NCBI RefSeq assembly: GCF_002407245.1
Contig: NZ_CP010681.1
Coordinates: forward strand, 3,100,001-3,164,000
Reading direction: 5' to 3'
Source of the DNA: Phaeobacter piscinae
Lineage (GTDB): Bacteria > Pseudomonadota > Alphaproteobacteria > Rhodobacterales > Rhodobacteraceae
Length of the DNA stretch: 64,000 nt
In this document: one piece after another, positions 50,834 through 60,412 of the stretch
Layout of the letters: each line of letters starts with the position of its first letter
How positions within the stretch are numbered: the stretch's first letter is position 1
The notes under the pieces: generated by a model
Database searches by the model: none
Told to the model about the DNA's origin: nothing
The model's input: only the letters and a program-made list of their open reading frames with translations
Made by a program: the position numbers and the translations under genes

Positions 50834-52253
50834 CCGGTTTCTTCGGCAGTACCCACTGTCCGGTCCTTTTGCGCTTACGATCAAACACAGCAACACAAAC
50901 CGCCTCTATTGCCTCAATGCAGAAGCCGCGCGACAAGGTTTGCATCAGGGCATGGCCCACTCAGATGCCCGTGCCTTTTGTCCAGACCTTCAAACAGCAG
51001 AAGCGGACATTCACCGGGACCAACAGTTTTTACTGCTTCTGCGCCGCTGGGCCACCCGCTATTGCCCGTGGGTGGGCTTGGAGGGGCGCGATGGTTTAGT
51101 GCTCGATATCAGTGGGTCCTCCCATCTTTTCGGAGGGGAAACCGGTATCTTGAATGCTATACGCAGCGGTTTGATGCGGGCCGGTCTATCCGCGCAAATT
51201 GGCCTGGCTGACACACGCGGGGCAGCTTGGGCCCTGGCGCATTACGGCGAGGGGCAGGCTGCGACCGGAGATATGTTGCCCGCTCTTCAGCACCTGCCCG
51301 TTGCAGCCCTGCGTCTTGATGAGAAAACAACAACAGCGCTGGTCAGAGTGGGCCTGCGTAAGATTGGAGATCTCGCAACAACGCCTCGCGCCCCGCTTGC
51401 CCGCCGTTTTGGAGCCAATGTATTGATGAGGCTTGATCAGGCTTTGGGCCACCAAGCTGAAGAAATCACTCCATTGGCAGCTCCACCTCACTACGGGGTC
51501 CGTATGACATTGCCAGAGCCGATCGGTCTTCTCAGTGATGTCATGGCTGGTGCGGAAAGGTTGCTGACACAGCTCTGTGCCAAATTGAAAACCCATGAAA
51601 TGGGTGCGCGCATCTTTGTCATTACACTGCGGCGCGTAGATCTGGATCAGCAAGAGGTGGAATTGCGTCTGGCCCGTGCCTTGCGTGATCCCCAGAGGAT
51701 TCTGCCCCTGTTTGAAAAGGGGTTGGCTGAAATGGATGCAGGCTTTGGCATTGATCAACTGCGCCTCGAAGCAACCCAGACAGAAGCCTTGCCGACGCAA
51801 CAAATGTCTCACGTCGCAGGCGACAGCGAAGACCGGTTAGATGATCTGATCACGCGGATCGGAACACGGATCGGACTCGAGAACATTCAGCGCTTTCTAC
51901 CCGCTGACAGCCATATTCCGGAGCGTAGTTTCATCGTTTCACCGGCGGCCTATTCAGACGCAGCCAGTGGCTGGATGTGTAAGAACCCGCGTCCGCTCTG
52001 CCTATTTCCACCCGAACCGATTGCGGGCAGGGGCCCCTATCCCCCAAACCATTTCCGTTGGCGCAGGGTTTCATTGACCACAGGCCATACGATCGGCCCT
52101 GAACGCATCACCCCTGAATGGTGGCTGGAAGACGACAACTGGCGGTCCGGTATGCGCGATTATTGGAGAGTGGAGACGACCCAGGGGAGACGCCTCTGGC
52201 TGTTTTATACGCCTCAAAACCCTGGGTGGTTCATTCAGGGAGAATTCGCATGA
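50763..52253 (+). CDS. imuB: ImuB (inactive Y-family polymerase-like protein of the mutasome)
   Basis: A 496-residue DinB-related protein lacking the acidic catalytic residues, starting MDLGMFDGIARRVVSIWFHRFASDRF. In family knowledge, ImuB bridges the beta clamp to DnaE2. Visible parts: the little-finger-like region (residues about 250-340) and the C-terminal tail WLFYTPQNPGWFIQGEFA. The ATG at 50763 (or 50775) lies inside imuA (71-base overlap), suggesting translational coupling. It overlaps dnaE2 by ATGA (52250-52253). Confidence 0.9.
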   Translation: MDLGMFDGIARRVVSIWFHRFASDRFLRQYPLSGPFALTIKHSNTNRLYCLNAEAARQGLHQGMAHSDARAFCPDLQTAEADIHRDQQFLLLLRRWATRYCPWVGLEGRDGLVLDISGSSHLFGGETGILNAIRSGLMRAGLSAQIGLADTRGAAWALAHYGEGQAATGDMLPALQHLPVAALRLDEKTTTALVRVGLRKIGDLATTPRAPLARRFGANVLMRLDQALGHQAEEITPLAAPPHYGVRMTLPEPIGLLSDVMAGAERLLTQLCAKLKTHEMGARIFVITLRRVDLDQQEVELRLARALRDPQRILPLFEKGLAEMDAGFGIDQLRLEATQTEALPTQQMSHVAGDSEDRLDDLITRIGTRIGLENIQRFLPADSHIPERSFIVSPAAYSDAASGWMCKNPRPLCLFPPEPIAGRGPYPPNHFRWRRVSLTTGHTIGPERITPEWWLEDDNWRSGMRDYWRVETTQGRRLWLFYTPQNPGWFIQGEFA

Positions 52254-55200
52254 CTGAAATGGATAGAACCCACCGCCCTGTCGAAACATGCCCGCCTGAT
52301 ATATTGGCCAAACGCATCGACGCGCAGGATTATGCAGAGCTTTGTGTCACCACGAATTTCACCTTTTTAACCGGTGCCTCTCACCCCGAAGAACTCGTTT
52401 TACGGGCGGCAGAGTTGGGCCTCTCGGCACTTGCGATTACAGACCACAACTCACTTGCGGGGGTTGTTCGTGCTTGGAGTGCGCTAAAAGAACTGAAGCG
52501 CGACCCCCAGGGCGCATTGAAGATCCGATCACAGCACCAGGTCGACTCGTCGTCCCGGCAAGAGATCGGGCATACATCCGCTCTTCCCAAACCCACGACA
52601 CCCATCTTCCCAAAGCTCATCGTTGGCTGCCGTCTGATATTACAAAACTGTGCTGTGGATTGGATTGCCCTGCCCTGTGATCGTTCTGCCTACAAAAGAC
52701 TGGCACGTCTGCTCACCTTAGGAAAACGGCGTGCCGAAAAAGGGCAATGTCTTCTTTATGCTGAGGATATGATTGACGCCTGCAAAGGTATGATCCTGAT
52801 TGCCTTACCCAAAGAGACGTTAAGCAATGCTGTTTCGGATATTCAGAAGATAGGAAGGCAATTTCCGAACCATGTGTTCCTAGGCGCGGCCCCTTGCTAT
52901 GACGGCAGCGATCAGGCTTATCTGGCGGCTTGTGCAAAATTAGCGCAGACGACATGTGCTCCAATGGTTGCCGTCGGCGATGTGCTGATGCACCGGGCCA
53001 ACCGCAGGCAACTTGCAGATGTGCTGACCTGCATGCGTGAAAATATCAACATTGACGATATCGGGACACGGGCTTTACCCAACGCGGAGCGCCGCCTGAA
53101 GGCCGGTGCAGATATGGCACGCATTTTTCGCGATCATCCTGCCGCGCTACGTCGCACTGCGGAAATTGCCAACAGATGTAATTTCGATCTGAGCGAGCTG
53201 TCCTATGAGTACCCCCATGAGGAGGCAGAAGGGGAAACACCACAGGACCGTTTGGAGCGCCTCGCACAAGAAGGGCTAAAGCGGCGCTATCCGGATGGCC
53301 CGCCGGATCGCGCAATAAAGCTGATGGAAAAAGAACTGTCAGCAGTCAAAGAGCTTGAATTTCCCGCCTATTTTTTGACCGTCCATGACATCGTACAATT
53401 CGCCAAGTCCAAAGGCATACTCTGCCAGGGGCGTGGGTCTGCGGCCAATTCCATCATTTGCTATCTCTTAGGCATTACAGATGTCAGCCCCGATATGATC
53501 GCCATGGTTTTTGAGCGCTTTGTCTCAAAACACCGAGGAGAGCCACCAGACATTGATGTGGATTTCGAACATGAGCGGCGCGAAGAGGTCATCCAGTGGA
53601 TTTACCAGAAATACGGTCGCCATCGTGCGGGTCTCTGCGCGACAGTTATTCACTTTCGCACGCGGGCTGCCATTCGCGAAGTTGGGAAGGTGATGGGGCT
53701 TAGCCAAGATGTAACGGCAGGTCTGTCGGGGCAGATTTGGGGCATGAGCAATGGCAGTGTCGATCTGGAGCGCATCCGGGAATTGGGGCTCAATCTTGAA
53801 GACCGTCGCCTGATGCAGACAATTCGCCTGATCGGCGAGATCATCGGCTTTCCGCGCCATCTTTCCCAGCACGTGGGTGGTTTTGTCATAACAAGCGGAC
53901 GACTGGATGAACTGGCCCCGATTGAGAATGCCGCAATGGAAGATCGCACCGTCATCTGTTGGGACAAAGATGACATTGATGCCCTGCGCATTCTCAAGGT
54001 GGATATCCTTGCATTGGGCATGCTCACCTGTATTCGCAAGGCATTTGACTTGATGCAGCAGCATGAGAACATCACTCACAGCATCGCGACCATCCCACAG
54101 AAAGATGGCGCGACATATGATATGCTCTGTGCGGCGGATGCGGTGGGGGTGTTTCAGGTCGAAAGCCGGGCACAGATGAACTTTTTGCCCCGGATGCGCC
54201 CGCGCAAATTCTATGACCTGGTTATCGAGGTCGCCATCGTCCGCCCCGGCCCTATTCAGGGAGATATGGTCAGGCCCTACATCCGAAGGCGGAACGGTTT
54301 GGAAAAATCAGATCCCTTCGGGCCTGAACTGGAACAGGTTACCAGACGCACCGAGGGGGTGCCCCTGTTTCAAGAGCAAGCCTTGCAAATTGCGGTTGTT
54401 GGCGCGGGGTTTTCAGCGGAAGAAGCCGACCATCTGCGCAGATCTCTCGCCTCGTTTCGACGTATGGGGACGATCGGCAAATATCGCGATAAGTTCATCG
54501 CAGGTATGCTTAAGAACAACTACAGCAGAGAAATCGCAGAACGATGTTTCGGTCAAATCGAGGGATTTGCCGATTACGGTTTTCCGGAAAGCCATGCCGC
54601 AGCCTTCGCTATGCTGGCCTATGTCTCAGCTTGGTTGAAATGTCATCATCCGGCCATTTTTGCCTGTGCTCTGCTCAACTCTCAGCCCATGGGATTCTAT
54701 GCACCGGCACAGATTGTCCGTGATGTGCGTGATCATGGCATCGAGGTGCGCCCAATTTGTGTAAACCAGTCCCAATGGGACAACTCACTTGAGCGCCGCC
54801 CGGATGGTACCTTGGCTCTACGTCTGGGGTTTCGCCAGATTAAGGGCTTCAAGGAAGATGACGCAGGTTGGATCATTGCAGCGCGCGGGAATGGCTATAT
54901 TGACCCCGAGCATCTCTGGCTACGTGCAGGCCTGGCGCCCGCAGCACTGGAACGTTTGGCAGAAGCCGATGCCTTTTCGTCGATGGGCATCTCGCGGCGG
55001 GACGCACTTTGGCAGGTGAAGTCCATCACGACACCAGCACCATTACCCCTGTTCAACGATCAATTGGACGGCGAGGCCATTACCGAACCGGATGTCATGC
55101 TGCCAAGAATGCACCTAGGGGAAGAAGTCGTCGAAGACTATGTGTCCATGCGCCTGAGCTTGCGGGCACACCCAATGGAGCTGCTACGCCCAACCCTTCC

Positions 55201-55633
55201 TGGTCTGACCTGCAATAACCAACTGATAAAGGCTCCCCTGCAGCGCGTCTCGGTAGGCGGTCTTGTCATCACGAGGCAACGACCGGGAACTGCTTCTGGC
55301 GTTATATTTCTGACCCTTGAAGACGAAACAGGCGTTTGCAACGTTGTGGTTTGGAAAAAGATATACGAACGCTTTCGGCGCATTGTCATGGGTGGACGCC
55401 TCTTATGCGTAACGGGGTACCTTCAGAGAGAGGGCGCCGTCGTCCACGTCATCGCACAAAACATTGAGGATGAATCTGCCAGATTATCGGAGCTAGGCCA
55501 CCCGCTGGACGGTGCGATTCAGTCCGAGGGTCCCCGCGCCGACGACACGCCTAAACGGACCAGATATCCCGCCCGTGCGATGCATCCGAGAGATCAGGCC
55601 AAGCGTCTCTTCCCCAGCCGGGATTTTCATTAG
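52250..55633 (+). CDS. dnaE2: Error-prone DNA polymerase DnaE2
   Basis: A 1127-residue C-family polymerase with PHP domain start (YAELCVTTNFTFLTGASHPEELVLRAAELGLSALAITDHNS). The palm carries PDIDVDFEHERREEVIQWIY (about 433-452, two catalytic Asp) and KVDILALGML (about 583, third Asp). The C-terminal OB domain is VGGLVITRQRPGTASGVIFLTLEDETG. It lacks the strong beta-clamp and proofreading context of DnaE1 and acts with ImuA and ImuB in damage-induced mutagenesis. The start is the ATG of the ATGA overlap with imuB; longer upstream reading is imuB sequence. Convergent with the ureohydrolase gene 21 bases on. Confidence 0.96.
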   Translation: MTEMDRTHRPVETCPPDILAKRIDAQDYAELCVTTNFTFLTGASHPEELVLRAAELGLSALAITDHNSLAGVVRAWSALKELKRDPQGALKIRSQHQVDSSSRQEIGHTSALPKPTTPIFPKLIVGCRLILQNCAVDWIALPCDRSAYKRLARLLTLGKRRAEKGQCLLYAEDMIDACKGMILIALPKETLSNAVSDIQKIGRQFPNHVFLGAAPCYDGSDQAYLAACAKLAQTTCAPMVAVGDVLMHRANRRQLADVLTCMRENINIDDIGTRALPNAERRLKAGADMARIFRDHPAALRRTAEIANRCNFDLSELSYEYPHEEAEGETPQDRLERLAQEGLKRRYPDGPPDRAIKLMEKELSAVKELEFPAYFLTVHDIVQFAKSKGILCQGRGSAANSIICYLLGITDVSPDMIAMVFERFVSKHRGEPPDIDVDFEHERREEVIQWIYQKYGRHRAGLCATVIHFRTRAAIREVGKVMGLSQDVTAGLSGQIWGMSNGSVDLERIRELGLNLEDRRLMQTIRLIGEIIGFPRHLSQHVGGFVITSGRLDELAPIENAAMEDRTVICWDKDDIDALRILKVDILALGMLTCIRKAFDLMQQHENITHSIATIPQKDGATYDMLCAADAVGVFQVESRAQMNFLPRMRPRKFYDLVIEVAIVRPGPIQGDMVRPYIRRRNGLEKSDPFGPELEQVTRRTEGVPLFQEQALQIAVVGAGFSAEEADHLRRSLASFRRMGTIGKYRDKFIAGMLKNNYSREIAERCFGQIEGFADYGFPESHAAAFAMLAYVSAWLKCHHPAIFACALLNSQPMGFYAPAQIVRDVRDHGIEVRPICVNQSQWDNSLERRPDGTLALRLGFRQIKGFKEDDAGWIIAARGNGYIDPEHLWLRAGLAPAALERLAEADAFSSMGISRRDALWQVKSITTPAPLPLFNDQLDGEAITEPDVMLPRMHLGEEVVEDYVSMRLSLRAHPMELLRPTLPGLTCNNQLIKAPLQRVSVGGLVITRQRPGTASGVIFLTLEDETGVCNVVVWKKIYERFRRIVMGGRLLCVTGYLQREGAVVHVIAQNIEDESARLSELGHPLDGAIQSEGPRADDTPKRTRYPARAMHPRDQAKRLFPSRDFH

Positions 55634-55654
55634 AAACACCTCTTTCGTAGCAGC

Positions 55655-56629
55655 TCATCGTCGCGAAATCGCTTCAGCACTGACACAGAGCATCTCAAAT
55701 AGGATCGATGCCCCAAGCCAAGCGGTGTTTCCGTCTGTGTCAAACGGAGGGGACACTTCCACCAGATCGGCCCCTACAAGCTGAATGCCTGCGAGCTCAC
55801 GCACCACCTGCAAGGCCTGAAAGCTGTTCGGCCCGCCAACCTCAGGTGTCCCCGTGCCAGGTGCGAAAGCTGGATCAACGAAATCGATATCATATGTGCA
55901 GTAGGTCGGCTGGTCACCGACAATCTCTCGAACTTCACTCATGACGTCCGAGACGCCGCGATCGAAAAATTCCTCAATTCGAATAATTCTCACACCCTGT
56001 GCCTGCCCCCATTCGACATCTTCAATGTTGTAAGCAGTGCCTCGGATACCGATCTGCACCATCCGCTTCGGATCGACCAATCCTTCTTCGATTGCACGGC
56101 GAAAGGGGGTGCCATGAGTATATTTGTTTCCACCAAAATAGCTGTCAAAGAGGTCGGTATGACTATCAAACTGAATGAGACCCACCGGCGCGTCGCTGGC
56201 CAATCCCCGCAGGACAGGCAATGAAACGAGGTGATCACCACCGACAGTCAGCGCAAAGATGTCGCGAGATTTCAGATCCGCGTAGAAAGCGCTGATCCGC
56301 TCCATACAGTCGATGATATCAACCGGGTTGGGCGCGACATCGCCAAGGTCTGCGCAATTGATCATCGAAAAAGGATTGATGCCTGTCACCGGGTTCCCGG
56401 CCCGGATCATGGTCGAAAGGTCGCGCAGCTGTCGCGGACCATGGCGCGGACCCGGCCGGTTGGTGGTTCCAGCATCCCAAGGCACCCCAACCAAGCCCAG
56501 TTGCACCTGATCAATAATCGGATCAGCTAAGGTTACATGCGGCAGCCGCATAAAGGTTGGCAAACCGGCAAACCGGGGCATCTCCATCCCGGATACTGGA
56601 TGAAAGAAATCTGTAGGCAAGGACGCCAT
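55655..56629 (-). CDS. Ureohydrolase (agmatinase/guanidinobutyrase family), canonical active site
   Basis: A 324-residue member of the arginase/agmatinase superfamily. All binuclear metal ligands are visible: His133 in GGDH, Asp155, His157 and Asp159 in DSHTD, and Asp247 and Asp249 in YDIDFVDP. The loop APGTGTPEVGG (256-266) and Glu291 in DLVEVSPPFD also match. It would hydrolyse a guanidino compound to an amine and urea in the cytosol; agmatine, guanidinobutyrate or others cannot be separated by sequence. It is the last gene of the minus-strand transporter operon, 5 bases after the second ureohydrolase. Closest by motif to SpeB/GbuA. Confidence 0.9.
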   Translation of the reverse strand: MASLPTDFFHPVSGMEMPRFAGLPTFMRLPHVTLADPIIDQVQLGLVGVPWDAGTTNRPGPRHGPRQLRDLSTMIRAGNPVTGINPFSMINCADLGDVAPNPVDIIDCMERISAFYADLKSRDIFALTVGGDHLVSLPVLRGLASDAPVGLIQFDSHTDLFDSYFGGNKYTHGTPFRRAIEEGLVDPKRMVQIGIRGTAYNIEDVEWGQAQGVRIIRIEEFFDRGVSDVMSEVREIVGDQPTYCTYDIDFVDPAFAPGTGTPEVGGPNSFQALQVVRELAGIQLVGADLVEVSPPFDTDGNTAWLGASILFEMLCVSAEAISRR

Positions 56630-56634
56630 AAAAT

Positions 56635-57624
56635 CTAGGCCTCTCTTTGGGATGAATGATTTTCAGCTATCATTGAGATGATTTCGAACATGATGGCGCC
56701 CGCAGTCAGCGCGGTTATCTGATTGGGGCTATCTTTTGTGGGCATCATGCAAACGATGTCTCCGCCAACAATATTCATTCCACGCACCGCATGCAGCAGA
56801 CCCACGGCCTCATCAATATCGAACCCCTTCTCACCAGCCTCGATATTGGACACTCCCGGTGCAATCGTCGGGTCCAGACAGTCCAGATCGAATGTGATAT
56901 AGACAGGGCGGTCAGCCAGCACCTCGGTAATCTGTGCCACAACGTCAGCCAGACCTCGCCTTCTGAAATCTCTCATCGTCACAACATTGTAGCCGTATTC
57001 ATAGGATGGCTGCAGCCAGTCGAGCGTCCGGGCATGGCCTCTTATGCCGATCTGCATGGAATGGGCGGGATCAACCTTGCCCTGATCCGCTAGATAAGCC
57101 CCCCAATGGGCCGCAGACTTCTTTGCCCCCAGAAAGTGATCCACTTTTGTGAAGACATCGGTATGGGCATCAAGGTGCAGAAAACAAACCGGCTCACCTT
57201 TGGTGATCGTCCCGCACCCAAGCGCCTGAACGATCCCTCCAGTGATCGAATGATCCCCGCCAACGGAGACGGGCCGCGCGCCTGCCTTGTCGATCTGCTG
57301 ATAGAAATTGGTGATCTGATCAATACAGTCTTCATTATCGTTGGCCTTCGGAAATGGTACATCGCCCAGATCAACAATCTTCGCAGAATTCCAGGGATCC
57401 AGCTGAAAGCCACTGTGCATACGCCGCTGTACTGATGACACGTTGCGAAGGGCGCGCGGGCCAAGATGCTGATCACGCTCTGTGGTTCCATTGCCTGCAG
57501 AGTGAGGCACGCCGACCAATGCAATATCCTGACCATCAACGGGCAGGTTTGGACAGCGGAATAAGGTCGGGATACCCCACCAATAGAGGTTTTCCATCAT
57601 CGCATTCAGATGCGGATCCGACAT
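56635..57624 (-). CDS. Ureohydrolase paralog with altered substrate pocket
   Basis: A 329-residue arginase-superfamily protein, only distantly similar to its neighbour. Metal ligands are kept: His125 in GGDHS, Asp152, His154 and Asp156 in DAHTD, Asp246 and Asp248 in FDLDCLDP. The usual APGTGTPExGG loop is APGVSNIEAGEKG (255-267), and the substrate-binding Glu after GGDxVE is Cys292 (GGDIVCMMPTKD). Thus a different guanidino substrate, a regulatory subunit or a heteromer with the neighbour is possible. AGGAGG precedes the ATG at 57624 by 4 bases; an upstream in-frame start at 57651 is less likely. Confidence 0.85.
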   Translation of the reverse strand: MSDPHLNAMMENLYWWGIPTLFRCPNLPVDGQDIALVGVPHSAGNGTTERDQHLGPRALRNVSSVQRRMHSGFQLDPWNSAKIVDLGDVPFPKANDNEDCIDQITNFYQQIDKAGARPVSVGGDHSITGGIVQALGCGTITKGEPVCFLHLDAHTDVFTKVDHFLGAKKSAAHWGAYLADQGKVDPAHSMQIGIRGHARTLDWLQPSYEYGYNVVTMRDFRRRGLADVVAQITEVLADRPVYITFDLDCLDPTIAPGVSNIEAGEKGFDIDEAVGLLHAVRGMNIVGGDIVCMMPTKDSPNQITALTAGAIMFEIISMIAENHSSQREA

Positions 57625-57674
57625 CGGGCCTCCTTTCACAACGACTGTCATGCAATGTCAAAATGGTTCCAGAG

Positions 57675-59249
57675 TCAGTTTTCACCGACTTTCTTGCGGT
57701 AGCTGCCCTGCGCAATCCGATCGATCACCATCGCACAAAGCAAAATCGCGAGGCCGCCCAAAAGGCCCTGCCCCTTGGCTGCGTATTGCAACGATTCAAG
57801 GATAAGTGCCCCCAAACCATCAGCACCGATAAGGGACGCGATCACCACCATCGACAGCGACATCAAAATGGTCTGATTGATCCCGGTCATGATGGACGGA
57901 AGTGCAAGCGGCAACTCAACGTTGAACAGCAACTGGCGGCGGGAACATCCGAAAGCGATTGCCGCCTCCTTCGTCGCGTCGGGTACGCCGCGCATTCCTA
58001 ATGCCGTCAACCGGATCACCGGCGGCATCGCGAAGATCAGCGTAGCCAATACACCTGGCGGCTTACCAGTACCAAAAAACGCAATGATAGGAATGAGATA
58101 AACGAATGCCGGCATGGTCTGCATAAAGTCCAAAACCGGCTCTGCGACAGCGTAAGCGCGTTTTGATTTGCCGAACCAAATACCAAATGGCACCCCGATA
58201 ATGATGCACAGCATCGCCCCAGCCCCGATCAACGCTACTGTGATCATCGACAATTCCCACAGGCCCATAAACGCAAGATAGGCCAATGACGCTGCTGTAA
58301 ATATCGCGATCCGTGGACCTGCCAGACGATAAGCCATGACCACAATCACCAGCATAACGACGGGCCATGGTGTCTGTAGCAGCAGGGTTTCCAACCCGTC
58401 CAGACACCAACGGATTGCCGCTGTAATGCCATCAAAGGTATTCGAAAAATTCGCCGCAGCCCAATCGAATGCAGCATCCCCTTTCCGAGACAAGGCCGAG
58501 AAATACTCGCGCTGGATTGGGAACTCCGTTACCGGAATAGTCTCACCGACAAACCCACCCGTGAGGCTGGCCAAGATCTCATCCGGTGCCCGTACCGTGA
58601 ACCGCAACAGCGTAAGTGGCATGATTGCCAGCATCATGATCGCACCGAAAACCGTGCTGGACGTTTTTATACCGACCTGCTGACTGTCCTGATCCGCCCG
58701 CCACTTCAGGTAATGCGCCTCATAGGCAATATTGGCATAAAGCCCTTCGAGCAGCTTCACCAAGGTCAGAATCGCCACGCCAACCAACAGAATGGTGGTT
58801 GCCTCCGCTGCTGCCAAATCAGCCTGTTCTTGCGCCCTTGCGGCAACTTTCTTCAGATTTTCTGCGATCTTCAGTTTCGCGTCAGCCCCGGCTGCATCTC
58901 CCGCAGCAAGCAACTCAGCGGCCTGTGCCTCACGTTTTGCAATATTCCCTAAAGCACGCTCAAGTTTGGAAAGTTGGTCGGCACCAAGTTCCCCCCAGAG
59001 CCCTCGTCCTATCTGAACCAGCGCAAACAGCTCCAGGACAAGAAATATCCAGAAAAAACCCCAAACCCCGCGCGCCGCGCCCCAGAGCGGCCCGAACACC
59101 GCCGCCATTGTGTTCCATGACCATGCGAAACCCGTGGTATCTTGAATTTTTTTAAACGCCCCAGTGTAGTAACTGGTGTTCCGCTCGACAAAATCAGCGA
59201 CCGTCGTGCTGTTGGCATTGGGGCCACTTTCCAATCCTGTATCGGTCAT
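57675..59249 (-). CDS. ProW-type ABC permease with N-terminal DUF2628-like extension
   Basis: A 524-residue membrane protein. Residues 1-200 form an extension with the pattern SWNTMAAVFGPLWGAARGVWGFFW and YEAHYLKWRADQ, which resembles DUF2628-type domains (W-N...F-G-P-x-W...). An Ala-rich coiled stretch lies between them. The rest is the glycine-betaine/proline permease core with the EAA loop KEAAIAFGCSRRQLLFNVELPLALPSIMTGINQTILMSLSMVVIASLIG (by its motif EAA...G...P). It pairs with the ATPase just upstream (ATGA overlap at 59246-59249). Extended ProW-like permeases are known in roseobacters (for example TmoW); this one is next to ureohydrolases, not to TMAO genes. Confidence 0.88.
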   Translation of the reverse strand: MTDTGLESGPNANSTTVADFVERNTSYYTGAFKKIQDTTGFAWSWNTMAAVFGPLWGAARGVWGFFWIFLVLELFALVQIGRGLWGELGADQLSKLERALGNIAKREAQAAELLAAGDAAGADAKLKIAENLKKVAARAQEQADLAAAEATTILLVGVAILTLVKLLEGLYANIAYEAHYLKWRADQDSQQVGIKTSSTVFGAIMMLAIMPLTLLRFTVRAPDEILASLTGGFVGETIPVTEFPIQREYFSALSRKGDAAFDWAAANFSNTFDGITAAIRWCLDGLETLLLQTPWPVVMLVIVVMAYRLAGPRIAIFTAASLAYLAFMGLWELSMITVALIGAGAMLCIIIGVPFGIWFGKSKRAYAVAEPVLDFMQTMPAFVYLIPIIAFFGTGKPPGVLATLIFAMPPVIRLTALGMRGVPDATKEAAIAFGCSRRQLLFNVELPLALPSIMTGINQTILMSLSMVVIASLIGADGLGALILESLQYAAKGQGLLGGLAILLCAMVIDRIAQGSYRKKVGEN

Positions 59250-60298
59250 GCTTTGCCCCCTTGGATACCTTTAAGAAGAGTTGGCTTATCAATGACACCC
59301 ACATCCATTCCATCATCCGATGTGATGACGATTGGTTGCTCAGTGGCTGTCGAGATATCGATCAACATATCCAAATCCGTCGAGTGTGCAGCGCGCGGGC
59401 TGACCTCCAGATCTTCCCAGTCTTTTGTCTGATACTCTGCCAGCGGCACCATGATTGAATGCGCAAAAACCAACTTGAGCTTCGAAATCCCCTCAACGAA
59501 ATCTCGAACGTAATCATCAGCAGGCTCAGTTACGATTTCCTCCGGCGTGCCGATCTGAACGATACGCCCATCTTTCATAATGGCGATCCGCGTACCAATA
59601 CGGATCGCTTCGTCCAGATCATGGGTAATAAACACTGTGGTTTTTCCCAGCTCAGCAGACAGAGCCATGAACTGATCCTGCAACTGTCTGCGAATGAGTG
59701 GGTCCAAGGCCGAAAACGGCTCATCCATCAGCAAAACGTCAGGGTCAGAGGCCAACGCACGGGCCAGCCCCACCCTTTGCTGCATGCCGCCTGACAACTC
59801 ACGTGGAAAGCGATCTTCGTATCCTTGCAGGTCTACCCGTTCCAGGCAGCGCTGTGAAACCTCCCAGCGACGAGATTTGGATTCTCCTCGGATCTGCAAG
59901 GGAAACGCCACATTGTCACGCACCGTGCGGTGCGGCAGCAGCGCCATATGCTGAAAAACCATTCCCAAATTGACCGCGCGCATCTCGCGCAGTTCTTCGG
60001 CGTTGAGTGCCAGTACATCCCGGCCCAGAACCTGAATATCGCCCGCGGTGGGTTCAATCAGCCGATTGATGTGTCGCACCATGGTGGACTTGCCAGAACC
60101 TGACAGCCCCATGACACAGAAAATCTCGCCCTTCTGCACCTCGAAGGAGCAATCTGCGATGCCGATCACGCACCCAAATTCACCCAGCACTTCGGCCTTG
60201 CTCAGATTTCGGTGTTGGATCGCCTCCATTGCTTCCTCGGCGCGCTCGCCAAAAATTTTCCATACTCCGTCCAGACGTATGACTGCGTCATCGTTCAT
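59246..60298 (-). CDS. ProV-type ABC transporter ATPase with C-terminal CBS-like region
   Basis: A 350-residue ATPase of the quaternary amine uptake group. Walker A is GLSGSGKST, Q-loop FQHMALLPHRTV, signature LSGGMQQRVGLARALA, Walker B VLLMDEPFSALDP, and switch His in FITHDLDEA. Residues 270-350 (SPRAAHSTDLDMLIDISTATEQPIVITSDDGMDVGVIDKPTLLKGIQ) look like a CBS-type regulatory segment. The ATG at 60298 (MNDDAVIRLDGVWKIFGERAEEA) is preferred; the longer frame upstream reads cysteine-rich nonsense. It lies between the binding-protein gene and the permease and is coupled to the permease. Confidence 0.93.
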   Translation of the reverse strand: MNDDAVIRLDGVWKIFGERAEEAMEAIQHRNLSKAEVLGEFGCVIGIADCSFEVQKGEIFCVMGLSGSGKSTMVRHINRLIEPTAGDIQVLGRDVLALNAEELREMRAVNLGMVFQHMALLPHRTVRDNVAFPLQIRGESKSRRWEVSQRCLERVDLQGYEDRFPRELSGGMQQRVGLARALASDPDVLLMDEPFSALDPLIRRQLQDQFMALSAELGKTTVFITHDLDEAIRIGTRIAIMKDGRIVQIGTPEEIVTEPADDYVRDFVEGISKLKLVFAHSIMVPLAEYQTKDWEDLEVSPRAAHSTDLDMLIDISTATEQPIVITSDDGMDVGVIDKPTLLKGIQGGKA

Positions 60299-60412
60299 AG
60301 ATATCAACCTGTTAGATATATTGAACCATGCAGAGCATGATGAGCACCGCACAAGGGAATACCCCCGCCCGTCAAAGATCCGCGCGGGGGCGCAAGCGAC
60401 AAAGAACAAAAA

